A stretch of DNA of 64,000 nucleotides from Xiphias gladius (GCF_016859285.1 NC_053416.1:8942001-9006000), one strand, 5' to 3'; shown: positions 10,830 through 23,041, numbered from the stretch's first letter. A program made the numbers and translations. Notes: generated from the letters alone by a model not told the origin.

Positions 10830-12074
10830 CTCTTCTCTTGTATCTTTCTGTGTGGTTTTCTTTGTCAGTCTTTCTCAACCTGTGATATTACAGTTTTCAT
10901 AGCCCTCCATTTTTGTGCATTTTTTTCAATTTTTTTTTCTTGCCACAGTTGCAGTGTAAAGTATCTATCTCAGGAACACAGAGCCCTGTCTGACTCTTTC
11001 AGTTATCTGTTCAGCCTCCAATGGCTTTTGCTTGGTTCCAGGTGTGTCTCAGTTCAGCCTCAGTTGATTTGTTTACAGCCTGCTTTTCCTATGACTCGGT
11101 CCCTCCCCCTTCATATCCCAATCTGCTGTCCTCTCCTTCCCCCTCTCTCTCAGTCCCTTCTCTCTTTATTTCCCTACCTGAGAGTGTTGTTTCTTTTCTG
11201 TCACTTGAGCGGCTGCCTGTGTGCTACTGGTCAGGTGTAGATGCACCACACCTAGTCTAAAGGGAAAAGAAAGGGGAGGAGGTTGACAAAAAAAAAACAG
11301 AGGGGAAGAGAGAGAGAGAGAGAGGTAGCTGTGAAACCGTGACATCATCTATTCCCTCTGTCATTATTTTTGTGTGGTGAGATTATTTTGGAAACAATAA
11401 GCATCGGATAAAGCAGGAAGAATGAGAGGCCTCTGAGCATTAAACATGTTTACAAGATGCACTCTCATGAGGGGCTGCTTTGTTTACACCATCTCTCTGC
11501 AGAAATGCTGAATTGGATTGAAAATGAAAAAGGGGAATCTAATGTGTGTGCGTGTGCGTGTGTGCGCGTGCCTGTGCGCGTGCGTGTGTGTGTGTGTAGG
11601 TGTGTGTGCGCAATACACTTGAGCATATGAATAAGGTGTTTGTGTAACAAAAGGCGAGCAATGTGGAACACAATCTCCTGGGAGTAAACCAGTTTCATTC
11701 TACAGTGCAGAAAAACCTGTTTCAGACATGTTACACCCCCCCCAGACACACACACACACACCCACACACACCCACACACACACACACACACACGCACACA
11801 CACACACACGCACAAAGGAAAAACCAAACCTTTTAATCAGGCTCAAAATAATCTTTAATCTCGCTGTCCTTGTAAAGCTCAGAGGGATACTTTTTGTGTC
11901 CATTTCTTTCTTTTACACATTATGACGAACAAAGATTTTTGGCATAACTGTAAACTGTTTGTTTAAAGGACACAAGAAATTTTTCATTATCGTCATAGGA
12001 AACAAAACTCACAAACACGTAGAGTCAAGTAAGTGTGGCAGTGTTATATTTGTTTTATTTTTTTAAATTAAGTC
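10830..12074. other. Intergenic DNA with (GA)n and mixed (TG)n/(CA)n tracts
   Basis: Upstream region of the long-tailed claudin. It contains a GA tract near 11307-11323, an alternating TG tract at about 11541-11610 and a CA tract at about 11745-11814. Long open frames here are only His-Thr or Val-Cys reads of the microsatellites. No TATA box near the gene was convincing. Confidence 0.6.
11745..11814. repeat. (CA)n microsatellite, interrupted
   Basis: Mostly CA dinucleotides, with a few CCC and CGC interruptions. It faces a TG-rich tract at 11541-11610, so the two tracts are in opposite orientation. Confidence 0.9.
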
Positions 12075-12310
12075 CCCCCTGTTTGACTTTGGAACAACCT
12101 GCCAGAGCAGATCAGACTTGCGGAGTCCGTTCCCTGATTTATTTCCCTGCTTAAGACACATTTTTATAAAAAAAGATTTTATTGTGGGATGTTTATTTTA
12201 ATTTTAATTTTACTTTTGTTCTGTTGGTTTGTTTTATATTGACTGTTGTGAAGCACTTTGTGATCTGTATTGAAAAGTGCTATACAAACAAATTAAATAA
12301 ATTATAAAGT
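12075..12310 (+). mobile_element. LINE 3'-end fragment
   Basis: From 12090 the frame reads WNNLPEQIRLAESVP, then a stop, then FISLLKTHFY. This is the typical C-terminus of a fish non-LTR reverse-transcriptase polyprotein. It is followed by the tail GAAGCACTTTGTGATCTGTA and an A-rich end. It is 5'-truncated, as usual for LINE copies. Clade not settled (L2/Rex-like). Confidence 0.6.
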
Positions 12311-13392
12311 CTTATTATGCACAAAACTAGGCTATAATGTGCTTATAAAGAGATATAAGTACATAATTATTTGTCAACAATTATAATTTCTGCTATGAAG
12401 ACATATTTTATATTATTACAAGAGAATTTTATTTTATTGTCATTCATTATCTGTTTATACACCAGTCTTCACAAATGGTTTTCCACATGGGGAGTTATCT
12501 TATAATTGTAAATAAATACATTGATAAACACTTCAGAGTGTTTTTTTCAGATTGACAGTTATCTGAAAGATAACCTTAATATTGTTTCTTCGGCGGGAAG
12601 ACCATATTGTCACACAGCCTGTTTGTAAGGATTCATCCAAGTGCACTTGAAAAACCAGATTTTTGGCATTTGTCATCACTGTAACTGTTCCTCCCTTTGA
12701 AAAAAATAAAAACTGCAGCAACGAGATGGGAAAAAAAAAACTCAAGAGAAACGTTATCTCACATGCTCACAAATACGTGTCTTAGAGATGACCTACATTT
12801 TAATGCCATACAATAATACATAGAATAATACCAAACACATAAAATCTGAAAAAAAAAATGTAATGTATAAAATGTATTCAGACAGATAATGTGAATCAGT
12901 CACTTAATCATTAATATCCAGTCAGTTTGATGGAGAAAGAGCAGCCAAAATATCAGGCTTAGACACATAACAGTATGAGCACTGGCACATTTCACATAAA
13001 TATACAATGGGTTTCACATATAGCAGCTTTTAAGACACACATTCTGCACCTCACACATGTCATAGAGAACATGAAATGTGAGTATGTGGGACCAATAAAA
13101 GACATAAACCAGCCTACATAAACAAAAGGTATCAGGAAATCTGTATGAAAGTGTCCAAAACTATTGTGTAAAATACAAAAACACTGCATTTTACAGCTTG
13201 TATGACTCTTATGGATGATTTAAAAACTAAAACGCATGTTTAAGCTACATACTGCAAAAGTTCCTATCTGTTTTAACAACAGTACAGATATTATTCAAAA
13301 TGGTGGAACCTGACTCATCTTTATGGGACAAAGAGAAGGTGAAACTTTGATAAATTCTTTGTCTTATTTCTTTCCAACAGACTGCTGACCGT
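12311..13392. other. Non-coding DNA, probably including a claudin 3' UTR
   Basis: No protein-like frame. The part next to 13393 should be the 3' UTR of the neighbouring minus-strand claudin, but I could not pick one poly(A) signal among several AT-rich candidates. Confidence 0.45.
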
Positions 13393-14025
13393 CTAAACGT
13401 AGGCCTTGCTGCTCTCCACAGAGCGAGCCTTGGCGTACTTCACATCATAGTCATTCTCATCTCTGGGGGGACAGGAGCTGCAGAGGAGGCCCCCACCCAG
13501 GAACAGCAGCCCTGCGGAGCCCCAGCCAATGTAGAGTGAGGCCCCCAGCTCCCTCCTCTGAGCGTTGGTCAAGAGGGGGTTGTAGAAATCACGAATGATG
13601 GTGTTGGCGGTCCAGCAGACGGGGATGAGCACCAAGAGGCCTGCGATGATGAAGACGATCCCAGCGGTGATGGCCACTTTGCACTTTTGCCTTTCGTCAT
13701 CCACAAAGTTGGTGCACTTTCCCCCTACCACAGCAAGAAGGGTCCCAAAGACCCCGGCAATGATGGCGATGATGACGAGCGCTCTGGCGGCCTGCAGGTC
13801 TTGAGGTAAGGCCAGGAGAGAGTCATAGACTTTGCACTGCATCTGGCCTGTACTCTGTGTCACGCAGTTCATCCACAAACCTTCCCAGATCACCTGAGAA
13901 GTGACAATGTTGGCACCAATGAAGGCTGTAACTTTCCAGGTGGGGAGAGCGCAGATGATGATGCTCCCCAGAAAACCAATGATGGCCAGGGCCATACCGA
14001 GAATCTGTCTTCCACCAGACACCAT
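13393..14025 (-). CDS. Claudin, CLDN3/4/6/9-like (210 aa)
   Basis: Intronless, usual family length. Starts [10 protein letters not shown]. Loop 1 has W30, W47-EGLW51, C54 and C64; the Gln-Ser-Thr-Gly block and K65 are kept. Four membrane segments lie at about 8-28, 81-101, 117-138 and 161-182. The second loop carries [15 protein letters not shown], identical to the claudin at 41.9 kb. The tail has CSSCPP, which looks like a juxtamembrane palmitoylation-type cysteine cluster, and ends KAYV, a PDZ ligand for ZO proteins. The start was chosen as the first in-frame ATG with TM1 directly following. A TATA-like CAATAAAAAC lies at 14121-14130. Tight-junction membrane protein; subtype unresolved. Confidence 0.95.
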   Translation of the reverse strand: MVSGGRQILGMALAIIGFLGSIIICALPTWKVTAFIGANIVTSQVIWEGLWMNCVTQSTGQMQCKVYDSLLALPQDLQAARALVIIAIIAGVFGTLLAVVGGKCTNFVDDERQKCKVAITAGIVFIIAGLLVLIPVCWTANTIIRDFYNPLLTNAQRRELGASLYIGWGSAGLLFLGGGLLCSSCPPRDENDYDVKYAKARSVESSKAYV

Positions 14026-14120
14026 GCTGAAGCTCTGTCAATCTCTTCAAAGAGGTAAGACTGCACGCTGCTGAGAGACAGAGTCATTTATGTGTGAGAG
14101 AGACAAAGGAGCGGCTAGTG

Positions 14121-14130
14121 GTTTTTATTG
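14121..14130 (-). promoter_or_regulatory. TATA-like element upstream of the claudin starting at 14025
   Basis: On the minus strand this reads CAATAAAAAC, about 95 bases before the ATG, a plausible distance for a short 5' UTR. Only the sequence and distance support it. Confidence 0.3.
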
Positions 14131-14134
14131 CCCG

Positions 14135-16050
14135 CTCAGAGGAGAAGCCGACAGTGGCTCACTCACAGGTTTTGTTGTTAAGTCAGAGGAGGAGTTTTCT
14201 GGTCGTGGCCTCTCAGCTGAAACTGGTTTGTGAAGACATCTAACCTGACCAGATTGCTTCACAGCAGAGTTTCAGAGATGCACACAGAACCCCTTACAGA
14301 GACAGAGGGACAGGAGCAGAGCACACAGACAAACTGTTCTAATAAAAGCATGGTTTTCCTGTAAATTCAGAAAAGATTTTGAAATCATTCACAGTATTGA
14401 GACCAACAGTATTTGCGTGGAGGACACTAATTGTGTAAAGTGGGAGTCCGTCCAGTTGTGATTTATTATTCGTTCAACTGCGTGTCTAAAAATGAAGTTG
14501 AATCACTTCTTAAATACCTAAGTGAAGGTGTAAAGTGTAAAGAAGCTCCTCTTAGGCAAACAAAATTCTTACAGTATCACTGAAATATGTGAGAGTCATT
14601 CACAGTGAATGTAAGTGCACAGGTGCTTTTCTGTTTGGGGGGAAAAAAGAGTAGCTTTGAAAGACGGAACATGTGACTTCCAGAGTAATCACACTGCCAG
14701 TCGATACCAGTCGCACTCAGAGCGTAATGGCATGTAGGTGTTTGAATGCACACGCGATAACAGGGGAATCTCCCATCTCGTCTTTTTCCTATCAGGTGGG
14801 GGGTCAGCTACACAGCACCACCTGTGGACTTTGTCAGTATTCGCTGTGTTGCCGAACGACACAGCAGATATTTGCTGAGCAGGCATCTGCGTCCTGTTTA
14901 CTATATTTTTCTTTTGATTAGATAAGTAGAATACAAAGAGTACCCACGCACAGGAGTCACAGCGCTGTTTAATTTTATTACAGACATTTTGACCAAGTGT
15001 AGGTCTTCCTCCGGCAAATATCTATGGGAGGGAAAATTAACAATAATATAAATAGACATATAATTCAAAGAAATTTTATATATTCCTTGTTTTTCACATA
15101 TAGCCCAGCAAACATGCTAAACCTGCAGTTTGTATTTTGTCAACACATTTGTCACAACAATACCTCTGCAGGAAGAACACTAATGGATAATGTTCATTCA
15201 CAGAAAGTCAGACTGGAAAATGTGGGCATGTTCTTCATCTTGATAAAGACAGCAGTGAATTGCCACCTGAAGAGAAAGCCTGTTGATTCTACTTGATAAA
15301 ATGTGCTTCAAAAGGACAGTGGGACTCAAAAATTAACCCCTCAACACAGGGTTTTATTTCCATTTATTTTATTATTTATTATTGTCATTCTATTTATTTT
15401 TATTTCCTGATGTTTTGCCATAAAGTTATCAAAATCATCTTAGTTCACTCTGTCAGTAACAAATACAGTATGTTCATCTTGTTTCAGCTCTTCATTGAAG
15501 CTTCATGATGTTTATTATGTTCATACAACTGCACCATTCCCTCCAATAGAAATTTTATACATATTTCTTCCAAATTTACCCTGACATCTTTGGCATATTT
15601 GGAAACTTTTGGATCTCCACTAGAATTAAAAATAGAGTTTTGTGGGTTTGAACAAAGTTTGGCTGCACAGCGTTAGTTTGCAATGACTGGTCCACCAGCA
15701 GGCCGCTGCTTTTAAACCCAGATGTCAGGAGTAATGATAACAATATCAGACTTTATTGATCGGTCCCAAGGAGATATTGTGACAGTGGGGGTTGATTAAC
15801 CTTTAAACAAAAACGATCGGTGACCGCACTTGACATCTAAATGATTCCTGTGTTCAGTGATTCTTAGAAAAATCATACATACAGTTCCATCCATACAGAT
15901 TAGGCCCTGTTATAGTAATTTTCACTTGGCGCTGTCATGTCTCTGGTGGGAACGTCATGCACCAGGTTCGGCTTCCCTTCCAATGAATAAGCCCTTCCCC
16001 TTGTCTGGTGTCCCTGTTCTGTGTGACGGATTGCAGCCTAAAGTCCCCCG
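14135..16050. other. Intergenic DNA, no gene recognised
   Basis: Upstream sequence of the 13.4-kb claudin, then AT-rich DNA. A short piece near 15750-15775 (ACTTTATTGATCGGTCCCAA) resembles the tail of a LINE in reverse orientation. Nothing else is supported. Confidence 0.5.
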
Positions 16051-16051
16051 T

Positions 16052-18887
16052 TCAGATCCTGGTTGTGTCCCGAGTCTGATTACACAGCCCAACCCCACTC
16101 TGAGCTTTATTCAGGGGGTTATAGTCATGCACTTGGGCTATGTGCTGTACCGTCCTAGTTGGCGTATGATCAAACATCCTCGAGCTGTTTGATCTGGTGA
16201 CATCTGACCTCAGAGTGTCCGTGTGGGATGAACTGTCGCTGAATTGACTGCTGAAGCTGTACGGCGTGTAGGGGTCGTAGGAAGGTTGGGATCTCTCCTT
16301 CTCGCCACAGACGAGGCCGATCAGAGCACCGCCGAGGAGGAGCAGCAGAGAGGAGGCCCAGCCTATGTAGATGGAGGAGCCCACCTAACTCTTCAAGGCA
16401 GCAGCAACAAAGGGGTCATTGTAGACTGGGATTTGTCATTCCTGCTGACCAGCTGACTGAAACCAGGCACAAGATGCCAGAGAGGACGCACAGAGCTCCA
16501 CCCAGCAAACACGCCTGGAAAGGTAAAGGATGTTATGCTGATATGAGCTTCATCAGAAATCTGTCAGGAGCTTTATTTACATGTATTAAATGTATAGATA
16601 CATTGCGGTGTCAAAGCAGCCCAGTCACACATGAATCACAAAACAACAAAAACAACATAGGGAAAGACAAAGAGGTAAATAATACATTTGGATGATGAAA
16701 ACATAAATAAGTTATATCGTAACAAGAAACTCAACTAAAAAACTGAATCATACTCTCATACTTGTATATATATACAACAATAGCTCCTGGTCATAGTGCT
16801 CCTATGTGTACAATTATTGTGATTATACCATATTTAAAATTATTTCAGTGGCCTAAGATTTTGGTTGTAGAAAAATGAATGAAACTGTCACTGTAGAAGC
16901 AGTGGAAATCACTGTCAGTTTCTTTTTGATACTTGCACTAGGAGCCGCCAGATCCAGAAATTTTCAAATCCCACTCATATAAGTTTTAATGAGGCTTTCA
17001 CACACACGCTAAGGGTTTTATACACACTTTAGCCATTTTTTTCAGAAGACGATTTCTTGTTTTGTTTTGTTTTCCTAGCAATTGTTCAGTGCCAGTGACT
17101 ACAAGATGTGACATGAAACACTGCAACACATATAAAATTTTAAACCTTTGAAACCTTCCTTGTGCTGACCTTTGAGAGTGCAGTCAACAACAGCCAGCTG
17201 CATTTTACCACCAAAATTAGAGAAAGTATGTGTCTTTGAACTTCCACGACTCAATAACAATGCATCAGCATCATACACGGACCGGATTAATAAAGTCTTT
17301 GAGTCACACATGGACATACCTGGCTTGTTACAAAAATGTTATTTGACTGTATTTGAGTTGCGGTGGCATTTAGCTGAAACACAGAGCACCTTGACCCCAA
17401 GCAGACTGGACTTCATATGGCACCATTAGAAGTTTCGGTGGTAATGGAATGTCGTTTAATCTTAATTTACTTAGTTTTGCAGTAAAATTGTACTATTTTA
17501 AAATTGTAATTGGATGACTTATGTGAGCATTGCTTAGTCTTGTTTTAGGTTTTCTATGTTGGGGTGCCCTATACAAAGGTTGGATTACCAACCCGGCATG
17601 TGGGCAACTGCCCTGGGGACCCAGACTATAAAACGCCCTGGGTTCACTGTGTGGCAATTAGTTGGTGGTAATGTGATGAATTATAAACTTGCATGGGAAT
17701 AAGCGACATTAAAGAACGATCTAAACTGAAATGGTAACGGCCGTAAGGTGGCTGCTGCATTTTTTCTAAATCTTGAGATCTTGTGGAATGGCGATGTGTG
17801 GTAATCTAATTTTAAGTTAAATGTGTAAATTAATAAGGATAATCTATGGTGCAAATTACTAAATAAATTTGTGTTTATTCATATTACCACAGAAAAACAA
17901 GAGTGTGCCCCTATTAATTTAATATGGGCCTGTCCCTCCTTTTGAGGACAGTAAAATTCTAAGAACTCAAAGCCTAAACAAATTCCTTCCTGCAAACTAC
18001 AGCTTTACAGCATTTCCTTGCACAGCACAAAACACCTGGTTCACACAATATGAGTACAACTGCAGCACTTTCTTTTTGGAGGAAGACCTGGAATGAGGCT
18101 CAACAGGGTCAGGTGGAGCTCCACTACAGTTGGCTACGCCTCCTCCGAGGAAGGATGACAATGAAACCCAGGAGGTCGGCGAGGATGGAGAGCAATGTGA
18201 GGGCACGCGCAGCCTGGATGTCAGGGGTCATGGTGATGGACGTTGTGTGTCTCTTACACTGCATCTGACCTGTTGCCTGGAGGATACATCGCAACCACAG
18301 ACCATCCCACACCTAAGACAGAGACAGGGGGAATCTTCACCGAAAGTTTAAAAGCTGGACAAGATGCAAATTAAGTTTTGATCTGGGTGAGAAGCAGCTT
18401 ATATGCTCTGTGTTGGTGCAGAAATGCAAATTCAATTAAAAATCTTTGGCATGTTATTTTTTGGTGTTGTATTTTGTATGTCAAAGTAAGGGAACCGTCC
18501 ATTTCAATGAAATCCAGCATTAATGTGTAACTAAGATACATTTACATCAATTTCACGTTATATCCTCACACTTTCACACTGCCTCTCCATCCTTTGCTGA
18601 TTCCCGCCCCTTCATTTTCATGCAATTTCGGACAAGCTGCAAGTGTTTTTGTTGTTAAATGGATACAACGTGGTAGAGCTGCTGGCCAACACGATGGCCC
18701 GATGATCAAATTTAACATGTAGTAAGTGAAATGAATTTCTCTGTGATGTACTGCATATCAACTTACCGATCGTGCAGTCACAATATTTGCTCCCACGCCA
18801 CACTGGAAGCCCACATGTCACACACACTGCTAAAACACCCATCAGACACAGTGCCAAGCCCCCGATCTGCCTGCCCTGCACTCCCAT
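16052..18887 (-). pseudogene. Multi-exon claudin pseudogene
   Basis: Three minus-strand exons of a claudin that, unlike all its neighbours, has introns. Exon 1 (18887-18767): MGVQGRQIGGLALCLMGVLA with TM1 and LPVWR, then GANIVTAR after a frame change, ending at a gtaagt donor. Exon 2 (18312 to about 18069, acceptor cttag): WDGLWLRCILQATGQMQC with both loop-1 cysteines, then PDIQAARALTLLSIL and TM2; a frame change within TM2 leads into LGGGVANCSGAPPDP. Exon 3 (16514 to 16052, acceptor ccag): ACLLGGALCVLSGILCLV (TM3) and SVSWSAGM; a frame change to VYNDPFVAAALKS; an in-frame TAG where GEL is expected; then GSSIYIGW (TM4) and a Ser/Thr-rich tail. At least three frame changes and one stop make it non-functional. 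The intron inside loop 1, before WDGLW, is unlike the CLDN3/4 type. Subtype unknown. A sequencing cause is unlikely, given lesions in all three exons. Confidence 0.85.
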
Positions 18888-18967
18888 TTTAAAATACATA
18901 GTTACGCAGCAGTCTAAAGCCAGGGCTATTACTAACAAGAAAATTCAACAAAAAAATCTACTGTGAA

Positions 18968-20022
18968 GTTAAAATTTTTTGAAATTCTTGGCAGGTTTTC
19001 AGAAAAAAAAAATACAATTGCATTTTTCTTGTCTAGGTTCTGTTGAAATTGAGAGTAAGCTGCTCTTGTCAGCAGTTCTGTTTTTCTGTGAAGTGGTCAG
19101 ATGACACAAAGATCAACAGAGATATGCAAACATGCACCAGAGGGAGGCAGCTTGTGAGCTGCGTGTAAATATACAGAGTACTCAAATACCTGTGAGCTAG
19201 ACCAAAATCAAGTTTCTCAGGTTTTTATACAAATTGAAATGGTTAATGGTTCTCAAAAGTAACAAAATGTTCTCTCTCTCTCTGTATGCTAAAAATTTGC
19301 AGGATTTTTTTTTTTTTTTAATTAACAGTGAAAGACACAAAAAAATGCAGGACGTCTGTTCAAAAATAAAAATATACAACATAAATTTATTGGCTCGGTA
19401 AGACGCAAAGATACAAACATGAATAGTTATCCACTTGGCATTGAGAAACATACCCAACAACTGGACAACATAGCAAACATTGAGTTCAGTTAGTCTAAGA
19501 AAAAACAGTGAACGGAGACCTTACAGTTGTTCCCAGGACAATTCAACTTCTTTCACAACTCTCATTTAAAGAAGAATAACAACTTTTTCTTGTTTCTTAC
19601 TCTCTTTCAATTGCATGAAAGCTGTCACTGCACTGGCAGTTTTTTCATTTTTTTTTTTAAAGGAATACTGTATAAGATTATTATCAAACATGATAATAAA
19701 GGTTTTTTTTACAGGTCTTAAAAAGTGATTGTTCTTGCAGCATACATAACTTTTGCTATACATACTAAAACACCTCATATACTGTCATATTCTGTGTTCT
19801 TTTCTTTTTAAGGTAACATCCTGCAGTATCACATTATACAACTATTAGCTCAACCAGACTTCATTTTGTCATTCTTCACTTTACAAAGAACCATGAACAC
19901 TGCCTACCCCTACACTTTTAACTTGCCACACACTTTAATATTTTACACAGATTTGAAACAGATTTGTTGTAACATGTCAGTACAGTGCAATTAAGGGTGG
20001 ATCAAAATGTTGAAAAAAGAGC
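18968..20022. other. Intergenic DNA, AT-rich
   Basis: Contains T- and A-runs (for example near 19306-19320) and no conserved frame. The right end is probably the 3' UTR of the next minus-strand claudin. Confidence 0.5.
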
Positions 20023-20028
20023 TTTAAT
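20023..20028 (-). terminator. Candidate poly(A) signal (ATTAAA)
   Basis: ATTAAA on the minus strand, about 110 bases past the stop of the 185-aa claudin. It is a common poly(A) variant; spacing fits a short 3' UTR. Confidence 0.35.
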
Positions 20029-20138
20029 CAAATAAACAGAGTCCATCACAGTGAACACATCACTACGCGTTTTCAACTACAGTATGTATTTGATGGATGG
20101 CATAATGTACTCTTTTCTTCTCTCTCTTCTTCTCTGCC

Positions 20139-20696
20139 TCAGCACCTGTAGGTGCTGCACAACATCCCTCCTCCAATGACGAGCAGCGCTCCGGACACCC
20201 AGCCCACATATATGGAAGCCCCGAGCTCTCCCCTCCTCTCACTGGTGGCAAGTGGGTTGTAGAAACCTGTGATGATGCTGTGAGCTGACCAGCTGACAGG
20301 AATTATACACAGGAGCCCTGCTATTATGAACACCACACCTCCAGCCAGGCCAATGTTGGCTTTTGTCAGCCAGTCGTCATGAAAGAAGTTGGTGCAGCGG
20401 GCCCCGACCACAGTGAGCCCGATGGCCACCACGCTGACAGCGATGGAGACGCAGATCAGAGCCCTGGCGGCCTGCAGGTCCTGTGGTAAAGCCAGAATGG
20501 AGTCAAAGGCTTTACACTGCAAGTGTCCGGTGCTCTGGATCACACAGTTCATCCATAAACCTTCCCAGAAGACCTGAGAGGTGATGATGTTTGCGCCAAC
20601 AAAGGCTGTCACCTTCCACATGGGCAGCCCGCAGATAAGGATGGTGCCAAGAAAGCCGAGGATTGCCAAACACAAACCAACAAGCTGAGTCCGCAT
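20139..20696 (-). CDS. Tail-less claudin (185 aa)
   Basis: Intronless claudin that starts MRTQLVGLCL, three residues shorter than its neighbours before TM1. Loop 1 is normal: W27, W44-EGLW48, C51, C61. The second loop has GFYNPLATSERRGELG, with the usual QRREL changed. TM4 ends GGGMLCSTYRC and is followed at once by a TGA stop. Only about five cytoplasmic residues remain, so the usual tail, its ZO-binding YV and most phosphorylation sites are absent. In-frame sequence just past the stop would read GREEERRKEYIMPS, faintly like a claudin tail (KEYV-type end), so a recent stop gain is possible. Membrane regions and signature residues are intact, so a working strand protein without PDZ anchoring is the simplest reading. 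Subtype unresolved. Confidence 0.9.
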   Translation of the reverse strand: MRTQLVGLCLAILGFLGTILICGLPMWKVTAFVGANIITSQVFWEGLWMNCVIQSTGHLQCKAFDSILALPQDLQAARALICVSIAVSVVAIGLTVVGARCTNFFHDDWLTKANIGLAGGVVFIIAGLLCIIPVSWSAHSIITGFYNPLATSERRGELGASIYVGWVSGALLVIGGGMLCSTYRC

Positions 20697-20779
20697 GTTG
20701 CCGAGAATAAAATCCCAGGCATGTATTTAAAAATGACCAGACCAAAATCCACCTTCATTTGAGCTGAAGATCATTTTGA

Positions 20780-21269
20780 TCACAAGCCTTCCGTTGCCCG
20801 TAAACACTGCTGGTTGCATTTTGCTGTTTTGTGCTGCAGGTATGAGAAGGAAGAGCAACAGGGAGGGGACTCTGCTAGTTTGCAGATCAAATTTCCTGCT
20901 TGTCCTGATTCCTGCTAACTATGAATGAGTAGGAGGAGAAAGCTGTTAATGAAAGCGACCAGGTTTGAAAAATTGCTTTGTGGCCTGAATCAAAAGCCTT
21001 TGGTCCCATATTTTAAATGGACTGAAGCACACATTTTAACCATTTCCAGAAATGTAAAGGCAAGTTTGCATATAACGATCTACTCTGTTTAAACCTGACA
21101 TGACATATTACAAGATTTCCTGAACTTTAAGTTTCTTAAAAAAGGATCCTACCTGTAGAGTTTGGGAGCGAAAACACCTGAAACGCTAAAATGTGAGAAG
21201 TGTAGAGTATATCAACACCCAATTAATGCTCACCAGTGTGATTCAATTTAAAACCAAGCACAAATTATT
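20780..21269. other. Intergenic DNA upstream of the tail-less claudin
   Basis: No gene seen. A TTTAAATA-like word at about 20725-20732 (minus) is close to the ATG and is too weak to call a TATA box. Confidence 0.4.
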
Positions 21270-21550
21270 TTACTGAAAAAGGAAATTAGATGAGTGGAAG
21301 ATATTCCCAATTTCTGAAATGTTCCACAGAGGAATCAGATCTACTGCCTTACCCAAATATATCTGTATGGTAAATCTGAAGCCATGGCCAGCAGGGGGTT
21401 AGCTTAGCTTAAAGACTGGAAACAGAGGGAACTAGCTACCCTTGCTCTGAACAAAATCTACTTACCAGTGACTGCAAAACATACTAACAGGTCTTTTTTA
21501 ATCCATGTGCCAAAAATGTTATTCCTTTAATGTCAAGTCAGTAACACTAA
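21270..21550. repeat. Common teleost dispersed repeat fragment
   Basis: Contains GGTTAGCTTAGCTTAAAGAC followed by TGGAAACAGAGGGAACTAGC, a word pair that recurs across fish genomes in a short non-coding interspersed repeat. Limits are approximate and the family is not named here. Confidence 0.5.
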
Positions 21551-22231
21551 CAGAACAAAAGACCTTGCACGGGGGGGGGGTGTCAAACCACATCAGGTTC
21601 AGAAGTGTAAATACCTGATCCAAAGCAGCTGTCAAATGGACTGTCATATGATCAGCCCTCAAGGAGCACTGTTGAAAATATAATCCAGGATAAAACTGCC
21701 TTTAAAAAACACAAGATTCAGTGAATTTAACCACCACCTGAGGCAGAATTTAACAGTTTAAGCTAATGCCAGAATGTACCATTTAGAATTTATTGTACTA
21801 TGACTCATTTGCTTCAGTTTCAATGGTTGTAGGACTCCATTTGTTTTGTGTACCATGTAAACCAAAAGTAGTGATTTCAGAAACAGGGTCTTTTAGCATT
21901 CATGCTAGTTCAGTGAGAAACTTAGTATAGTTGAAATAGTAACACCTGCGCTTTTCCAGCTAAGTCGGAAAGACTTCCGATGACAGGTACGTTACTCTCT
22001 AAATGAGCTGCAGAGTAGTGTTACTGCTGGATGTTGAGATTTGGCCAATATGAAAGTCCATAACACATTTACATGAAATGTAAACTGGGTGAGGCACCTA
22101 CACAAACTAGGTTGAATTCAGCCCATTAACAATTAAGACTTTGTCAAGACCAAACCACCATCTTAAACATTTGTCCTCAATACATCGCATCCCCACACAA
22201 AACAAGGAAACCTAGATCATATGAAGTTTCA
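21551..22231. other. Intergenic DNA, no gene recognised
   Basis: Includes a G-run near 21571-21580. No protein-like frame seen. Confidence 0.45.
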
Positions 22232-22237
22232 TTTATT
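22232..22237 (-). terminator. Poly(A) signal of the 22.4-kb claudin
   Basis: AATAAA on the minus strand, about 115 bases after the stop codon at 22352. It is the first such hexamer met downstream. Confidence 0.5.
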
Positions 22238-22351
22238 AAAATTCATAAAACAGTGATAAAGTTAAGACCATAAAAGCATGACTTGGTAGTGTTCAGTCCA
22301 GTTTCCTGCAGTAAGACAAGTATGCAGACTCTTGAAGTACTTGCAGGCATT

Positions 22352-22984
22352 TTAAACGTAGGCTCCTCCACTAGTTGCTGAGCGTGGGGCAGAATATTTG
22401 ACAGAGTATCTGCTATCCTTACGCTGCTGACACTGACAGCAGAGAAGTGAACCCCCAATTAACAGGAGTGCTGCTGATCCCCAGCCGATGAACAGCGACG
22501 CTCCCAGCTCCCTCCTCTGCGCGTCGCTCACAATGGGGTTGTAGAAGTTCCTGATGACTTCGTTAGCGGACCACGATACGGGGATCAGGCACAGGATACC
22601 ACCGATGATGAAGAACACCCCCGCCACAATAGCTACCTTGCTCTTGGCCAGCTCGTCCTCAATGCAGTTGGTGCACTTTCCCCCTGCGATGGCGAGCATG
22701 ATTCCCATGAAGACGACCAGGACGGAGATCACTATCAGGGCCCGGGCTGCCTGCAGATCTCGGGGCAGAGCCAGCATGGAGTCGTAGACCTTGCACTGCA
22801 TCTGGCCAGTGCTCTGCTTCACACAGTTCATCCACAGACCCTCCCAGAAGATCTGCGCTGTCACAATGTTGTTCCCAATGAAAGCAGACACCTTCCACAT
22901 GGGCAGGGCGCAGATGATGATGTCTCCCAAAAAGCCTATGGATGCTAGGAAGATGCCAAAAATCTGAAGACCTGCAGACGCCAT
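22352..22984 (-). CDS. Claudin, CLDN3/4/6/9-like (210 aa)
   Basis: Intronless. The frame stays open upstream to 23035, but the start at 22984 is preferred. It has an AAC-ATG-G context, gives the family-standard [11 protein letters not shown]-terminus, and lies close downstream of a TATA box. Loop 1: W30, W47-EGLW51, C54, C64, with [13 protein letters not shown] (a Lys before QSTG). Second loop: [16 protein letters not shown]. Tail: [17 protein letters not shown], ending GGAYV, a PDZ ligand. Four membrane segments at the usual positions. Shares the ECL1 and TM2-3 style with the plus-strand claudin at 24.8 kb (SAFIGNNIV), which suggests the two are close paralogues now in divergent orientation. 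Confidence 0.95.
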   Translation of the reverse strand: MASAGLQIFGIFLASIGFLGDIIICALPMWKVSAFIGNNIVTAQIFWEGLWMNCVKQSTGQMQCKVYDSMLALPRDLQAARALIVISVLVVFMGIMLAIAGGKCTNCIEDELAKSKVAIVAGVFFIIGGILCLIPVSWSANEVIRNFYNPIVSDAQRRELGASLFIGWGSAALLLIGGSLLCCQCQQRKDSRYSVKYSAPRSATSGGAYV

Positions 22985-23041
22985 GTTTGTTTCACGTTCT
23001 GTGCCAGCAATGAAATAAAGACATTGGTTTCGCACCTCCAG

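Noticed and set aside
11465-11925. Open frames of Val-Cys or His-Thr repeats
   Set aside because: They are translations of TG/CA microsatellites; similar frames occur at 36.2, 41.5 and 43.5 kb and carry no protein signature.
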